Translations under genes and position numbers: made by a program
Shown here: positions 20,835 through 24,067 of the stretch, one piece after another
Layout of the letters: each line of letters opens with the position of its first letter
Position numbering within the stretch: the first letter of the stretch is position 1
Notes under the pieces: model-generated
What the model saw: the letters and a program-made list of their open reading frames with translations, nothing else
The model's database searches: none
What the model was told of the DNA's origin: nothing
IMG/VR virus record: IMGVR_UViG_3300022752_000390
Location: 1-24,067 of that record
DNA from: a virus
Direction: 5' to 3' (one strand)
Length of the DNA stretch: 24,067 nucleotides

Positions 20835-21100
20835 TGGGCAAGCATCGCAAGAAGCCAACAGGTGCTTACTGCTATTCAGTATCAAACCTGTTGGCACTTT
20901 ACCCAAAGGATAAAAACAATTCGTTCTTCGCTGACGTGTTCGGCGTCAGTAGAGGAACGATTATCCGATGGCGTAACAGACCCGAAGAAGCCAACCTACA
21001 CGTCTTCAAAGCGGACTACTACGCATGTCGAATAGGTATGCACCCAGCGACCATCTGGTCAGACTGGTACGAAAAACAGGAGGAATATTATGGCAAGTAA
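20834..21100 (+). CDS. Helix-turn-helix DNA-binding protein
   Basis: 88 aa from a GTG that overlaps the previous stop (TAGTG). Basic N-terminus (GKHRKKPTG), then a helix-turn-helix FFADVFGVSRGTIIRWRNR (31-49). The C-terminal part (FKADYYACRIGMHPATIWSDW, about 58-78) is the AD-YAC-LG-HP-EIW pattern of small actinophage DNA-binding proteins. The two parts suggest a sequence-specific binder, perhaps a repressor or an origin factor. Start uncertain: no strong ribosome binding site precedes the GTG. Confidence 0.65.
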   Translation: MGKHRKKPTGAYCYSVSNLLALYPKDKNNSFFADVFGVSRGTIIRWRNRPEEANLHVFKADYYACRIGMHPATIWSDWYEKQEEYYGK

Positions 21101-21548
21101 CGAACAACATTTCAAACGAGACGCTTGGTTGTCAGGCAGACATCGAGTGTGGGGAAGCAATGTTCCAGCGATGGACTTGGACTTCATCTTGGCTGAGTAC
21201 GACAAGTGTGTACCGGTCGCACTGATTGACTACAAACATGAACACGGCGTCATCTATCTTGAATCAGCGAACAACCGAACTTTGACCGCGCTCGGCGACA
21301 TGGCAGGCATCCCAGCGTTCATCGTCCGTTACGGTCACTCCAACCAAGACGGCTGGTGGGGCGAAGTACCAGAAGACTCGGTGCCATGGTTCCAGATCAT
21401 CCCGCTCAACGTGTACGCACACGGAGCCGACCTGCCCAGCAACGCCAACGACACCAGACTCAGCGAACTTGTCTTCGTGTCATGGTTGTATGAGATGCGC
21501 GGCCGAAAGATACCGCAAGACATCGTTGACATAATTTCTAAACACTAA
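21090..21548 (+). CDS. Probable PD-(D/E)XK-type nuclease-like protein
   Basis: 152 aa with AGGAGG before the ATG. The N-terminal half has D29/D31 in AMDLDFILAEYD, E36, and VALIDYKHE with D47-Y-K49, which resembles the metal-binding (D...D/E-x-K) core of small phage nucleases (the 'A-DLDF...PVALI-YK' pattern). Remaining residues form strands and a helix (RLSELVFVSWLYEMRG). If correct, it is the third PD-(D/E)XK protein in the module. The match is short and no substrate can be named. Confidence 0.5.
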   Translation: MASNEQHFKRDAWLSGRHRVWGSNVPAMDLDFILAEYDKCVPVALIDYKHEHGVIYLESANNRTLTALGDMAGIPAFIVRYGHSNQDGWWGEVPEDSVPWFQIIPLNVYAHGADLPSNANDTRLSELVFVSWLYEMRGRKIPQDIVDIISKH

Positions 21549-21572
21549 ACTAACGAAACTCAAGGAGGGTTC

Positions 21573-23429
21573 ATGAGCGTGTTAACAACTGCACTTGCCT
21601 ACGCCAACAAACAAGTCCGCGTCATACCAATCAAACAAGGCGAGAAACGACCGCCGATGCAAGGATGGCAGAACGCTGCAACATCCGACCCGACCACCAT
21701 CCGCACATGGTTTGAAGGACAATTCAAAGACTGCGGACTCGGCATCGCAACAGGCGAGTTCCGCGACCGCTACCTCATCGTCATCGACATAGACGACAGG
21801 CAACAGTTCAGCGGTAGCGAAACACTCGCAGACCTAGAACAGTTACACGGCAAACTGCCAGACACAGTAGAAGTCATCACAGGCTCAGGCGGACGACACA
21901 TCTACTTTCTCACCGACGAACCGATCCGCAACGAAGCATCCGGCACACTCGGCATCGGCATCGACATCCGAGGCATCGGCGGACAAGTACTCGCACCACC
22001 AACCAAACATCCGAACGGCAAAACATATGAATGGGTAGAAGGCAGATCAATCGCCGACCGCAAACCAGCCGACATGCCACTGTGGATGTCACTACTACTC
22101 ACAACCAAAACACAAACACAATTATCGGTTAAGCCGTTATCTGATCAGATAACATCACAACCATCATCACTTCTGCGTGAAGAAGGACCACTTGACAGAT
22201 ACTGCGCAGCCACCACCTGGCCAGAACTATTAAGAGCAGACGGATGGACACAAGCCCACACCGACCACACAGGTGAGACACACTGGGTCAGACCAGGCAA
22301 AGACGCACGAGAAGGCACCTCAGCCACCACAGGATGGCAAGGCAAAGACATCCTCAAAGTATTCACCACCAGCATCGCAAACCTTCCAGCAGGCGCATAC
22401 AACCGCGCACAATACACCGCACAAATGTTCCACAACGGAGACAGATCGGCGTTCGCCAAACATCTACTCCAACAAGGCAAAGCCCTCATACCAGTCGAAC
22501 AACCCACCATCACCGACGACCTACTAGCATCCCTCATCAACTGGCAGAAGTTCTGGTCACAAGACTTCCCAGCAGAAGACTGGCTTATCGAACCAATCAT
22601 CCCACGCAACCAGCTCGTCGTCATCTTCGCACCAGGCGGAACAGGCAAGTCACTACTCGCGCTATACATTGCAGCAGCACTCGCCACCGGCAAAGAAATC
22701 TTCACAGAAGCCAAACCACCAACCAGCGTCCTCTACATGGACTACGAGATGAGTCAAGCCGTACTCTACGAACGACTCACCGCAATGGGATACGACAACA
22801 AGACAGACCTATCACTCCTGCACTACGCATCACTACCACCAATCGGATCACTAGACAAACCCGAAGGAGCGAAACAGATCTGCGACCTAGCACGATCATG
22901 CCAAGCCGACCTAGTCATCATCGACACCTTTGCAAGAGCAGTCGAAGGTGCAGAGAACGACGCAGACACAGTCCGCAACTTCTACCGCTGGACAGCAATG
23001 AACCTCAAACAAGAAGGCAGATCACTCATGCGCATCGACCACGCAGGCAAAGACCTCAAGAAAGGCGCACGAGGCACCAGCGCAAAGAACGACGATGTCG
23101 ACCTGGTCTGGCAGATGACAAAGGTAGACGGCCAACTCGTACTACTCCGACAGAAACACCGACACACTTGGATACCAGAACGAATCAACCTCACCATCCA
23201 CGACCAAGCACGAATGTTCACACAAGATGTCAAAGGCGGCGAACGACTCGACCAAGCACTCAAGATGCTAGACGAACTCAACATCGACCCGACCATGGCA
23301 CTCGATCCAATGTGGGCAGAAGTCAAAGACCGAGCCGAAACCATCTACCGTGTCGTCCGCAAGGATGCACGCAAAGCACAGACCATGCGCAAGAACCAAG
23401 CCAAAGAAACCATGTTTAGTGACTTCTAG
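21573..23429 (+). CDS. Bifunctional primase-polymerase / AAA ATPase (helicase) protein
   Basis: 618 aa with AAGGAGGG before the ATG. N-terminal AEP primase-polymerase domain: KRPPMQGWQNAAT (25-37), GLGIATG (55-61), IVIDIDD (D72, D74), GSGGRHIYF (H109) and GIDIRGIGGQVLAPPTKHPN (129-148), which follow the PF09250-type order. C-terminal P-loop domain: APGGTGKS (353-360, Walker A with K359), VLYMDYEMS, LVIIDTF (Walker B, D451), and IDHAGKD (488-494), as in RepA/AAA_25-type replicative helicases. The protein should make primers and unwind DNA at the origin. It is followed by the repeat array. No other replicative polymerase is present in the window. Confidence 0.88.
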   Translation: MSVLTTALAYANKQVRVIPIKQGEKRPPMQGWQNAATSDPTTIRTWFEGQFKDCGLGIATGEFRDRYLIVIDIDDRQQFSGSETLADLEQLHGKLPDTVEVITGSGGRHIYFLTDEPIRNEASGTLGIGIDIRGIGGQVLAPPTKHPNGKTYEWVEGRSIADRKPADMPLWMSLLLTTKTQTQLSVKPLSDQITSQPSSLLREEGPLDRYCAATTWPELLRADGWTQAHTDHTGETHWVRPGKDAREGTSATTGWQGKDILKVFTTSIANLPAGAYNRAQYTAQMFHNGDRSAFAKHLLQQGKALIPVEQPTITDDLLASLINWQKFWSQDFPAEDWLIEPIIPRNQLVVIFAPGGTGKSLLALYIAAALATGKEIFTEAKPPTSVLYMDYEMSQAVLYERLTAMGYDNKTDLSLLHYASLPPIGSLDKPEGAKQICDLARSCQADLVIIDTFARAVEGAENDADTVRNFYRWTAMNLKQEGRSLMRIDHAGKDLKKGARGTSAKNDDVDLVWQMTKVDGQLVLLRQKHRHTWIPERINLTIHDQARMFTQDVKGGERLDQALKMLDELNIDPTMALDPMWAEVKDRAETIYRVVRKDARKAQTMRKNQAKETMFSDF

Positions 23430-23505
23430 ACCGTATGGCACACACGGCGTGAAACGGTACAAAATAGGGTGTCACGCCGTCACGCCGAACACACACGGCG
23501 TGACC

Positions 23506-23519
23506 ACGGCGTACGCCGT
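23506..23519. promoter_or_regulatory. Perfect 14-bp palindrome (operator candidate)
   Basis: ACGGCGTACGCCGT is its own reverse complement and consists of two copies of the array core head to head. This form suits binding by a symmetric dimer, for example the ribbon-helix-helix (19718) or helix-turn-helix (20834) protein. The binding partner is inferred. Confidence 0.5.
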
Positions 23520-23601
23520 TTATCTCGTAAAAGCCTTATACTCATTGGGCTACACTTACGGCGTGAAATACGGCCTGACAATCAATTTGTCAAATACGCC
23601 A

Positions 23602-23629
23602 GTCACCGCCATACATAGTATGGCGTGAC
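23602..23629 (+). other. Hairpin at the right end of the repeat array
   Basis: GTCACCGCCATAC (23602-23614) pairs with GTATGGCGTGAC (23618-23629) as 12 bp with one bulged C around an ATA loop. It contains a near copy of the array core (ATGGCGTGA) and ends 27 nt before the HNH gene. It may be a cruciform-forming origin element or terminate transcription from the primase-helicase gene. Confidence 0.55.
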
Positions 23630-23655
23630 GGCGTGACCCAACCTGGCACCACACC

Positions 23656-23955
23656 ATGACCATCTCAAGACCATGCCTAACCTGCCGACAACTCACCACC
23701 AACCCACGCCGATGCCCAGACTGCCAGACCACCTACAACCGACTCCATCCCAAACCTAAACGACCGCACTACGCAGGCAACTACCAAGCACGAGCGAAGC
23801 AAGTCCGCGACTCCGCACAATACTGTTGGATCTGCATGGAAGGCGCACGGCTCGATGACCCATGGACAGCCGATCACATAATTCCGGGCGACCCTGATAG
23901 CCCGCTTCTACCGGCGCATCGAAGTTGTAATTCTCGACGCGGCGACGCGAAGTAG
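23656..23955 (+). CDS. HNH endonuclease
   Basis: 99 aa. C7, C10, C20 and C23 form an N-terminal zinc knuckle (CLTC...CPDC). The HNH core follows: CWICMEGARL (C57, C60), the DH pair of TADHIIPGDP (D73, H74), LLPAHRSC (H88, C91) and N92, the standard metal-binding and nucleic-acid-cutting motif. Small HNH proteins lie just upstream of the terminase genes in many siphoviruses and help package DNA; that place fits here, as the window ends before any terminase. No strong ribosome binding site precedes the ATG; ACACC is adjacent, so leaderless or coupled translation is possible. Confidence 0.88.
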   Translation: MTISRPCLTCRQLTTNPRRCPDCQTTYNRLHPKPKRPHYAGNYQARAKQVRDSAQYCWICMEGARLDDPWTADHIIPGDPDSPLLPAHRSCNSRRGDAK

Positions 23956-24067
23956 GGCGTGCAATTTCAAAATTCAAATTCAAAAAATCAAAAAAAAATC
24001 AGAATGAAAGGCGGGTACACAATGGGAGGGTGGGCAAAATGTTTGACATCTGAACGGGTTATGACCC
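23956..24067 (+). other. A-rich non-coding tail with possible promoter element
   Basis: After the HNH stop, 23962-24000 is strongly A/T-rich (runs of 6 to 9 A) compared with its surroundings. TTGACA (24043-24048) equals the -35 consensus; the -10 would fall at or after the window edge. An ATG at 24004 opens a frame to the end of the window, without a good ribosome binding site. This may be the leader of the packaging operon. No gene is clearly supported. Confidence 0.35.

Larger units (their letters stand above)
23441..23636 (+). repeat. ACGGCGTGA repeat array, candidate origin or operator region
   Basis: The 9-mer ACGGCGTGA occurs exactly at 23444, 23495, 23558 and 23628 on this strand and once inverted (TCACGCCGT) at 23472-23480; near copies lie at 23480-23488 (inverted), 23506-23519 (two, as a palindrome), 23570-23578 and 23620-23628. 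AT-richer sequence (TGACAATCAATTTGTCA, itself an inverted repeat) is interspersed at 23576-23592. The position just after the primase-helicase and the mixed orientation fit an iteron-type replication origin or a regulator-binding cluster. The non-coding gap 23430-23655 holds only this array; an open frame across it is discussed as rejected. Confidence 0.65.

Noticed and set aside
22145-22714. 189-aa open frame on the - strand
   Set aside because: Antisense to the primase-helicase gene, no start context, unnatural Ser/Cys-rich composition.
22334-23419. 361-aa open frame on the + strand, very arginine/threonine-rich
   Set aside because: It runs in another frame across the confident primase-helicase domains and its product is an unnatural Arg/Thr/Gln mixture caused by the codon bias of the real frame.
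23350-23628. 92-aa open frame across the repeat array
   Set aside because: It begins inside the primase-helicase gene, has no ribosome binding site, and its repeating HGV/YGV text comes from the ACGGCGTGA repeats. The region looks non-coding and site-rich.

Overview
This window looks like roughly half of the genome of a tailed, long-tailed (siphovirus-like) phage of an actinobacterium. All recognisable genes lie on the + strand and are packed with ATGA, TAATG and GTGA start/stop overlaps. The actinobacterial host is inferred from a WhiB-like iron-sulphur regulator (16033-16407), a VanY-type endolysin, and a secreted protein with a threonine-rich stalk of a kind common in Actinobacteria. G+C is moderate by eye, which would fit a freshwater lineage better than a high-GC soil host, but that is a guess. 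No integrase, tRNA, CRISPR array or insertion sequence was seen, so there is no positive sign of a temperate lifestyle.

Layout. (1) 1-11893, virion module: the end of the major capsid protein, hairpins, a small protein, three glycosyltransferases in a row, head-tail connector genes, tail tube protein, a tail assembly chaperone pair with a canonical -1 slippery heptamer (CCCTTTG), an HK97 gp10-like protein, an unexpected primase/polymerase-like (AEP) gene, the tape measure gene, minor tail genes, and a six-repeat propeller-like protein. (2) 11894-15815, surface and lysis module: two hairpins, a secreted PA14/threonine-stalk protein, small membrane proteins including a holin candidate, a VanY-type M15 peptidase, further small genes, an intergenic region with two hairpins, and a secreted lysozyme-like transglycosylase. 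(3) 15816-21548, regulatory and nucleic-acid metabolism module: a small membrane protein, WhiB, several PD-(D/E)XK-type nucleases, a probable ssDNA-binding protein followed by a strong terminator, and many tiny genes, among them a zinc-ribbon-like protein, a ribbon-helix-helix protein, a DUF6378-like protein and a helix-turn-helix protein. (4) 21549-24067: a primase-polymerase/helicase fusion, a repeat-rich non-coding stretch of about 225 bp that is a good candidate for a replication origin or regulator-binding array, an HNH endonuclease, and an A-rich tail leading towards what would usually be the terminase genes.

How the parts fit: the glycosyltransferases beside the capsid gene suggest glycosylated virions; the tail genes follow standard siphovirus order; the lysis block pairs a holin candidate with two different wall hydrolases; the right half supplies replication initiation, nucleases and regulators. 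No family B, A or III DNA polymerase was seen, so elongation is probably by the host enzyme or is encoded outside the window.

The most unusual points are the glycosyltransferase whose only canonical start overlaps the start of another gene in a different frame, the AEP-like gene inside the tail module, the exported PA14/Thr-stalk protein at the head of the lysis cassette, the ACGGCGTGA repeat array after the primase-helicase, and a hairpin whose loop equals the anti-Shine-Dalgarno end of 16S rRNA.
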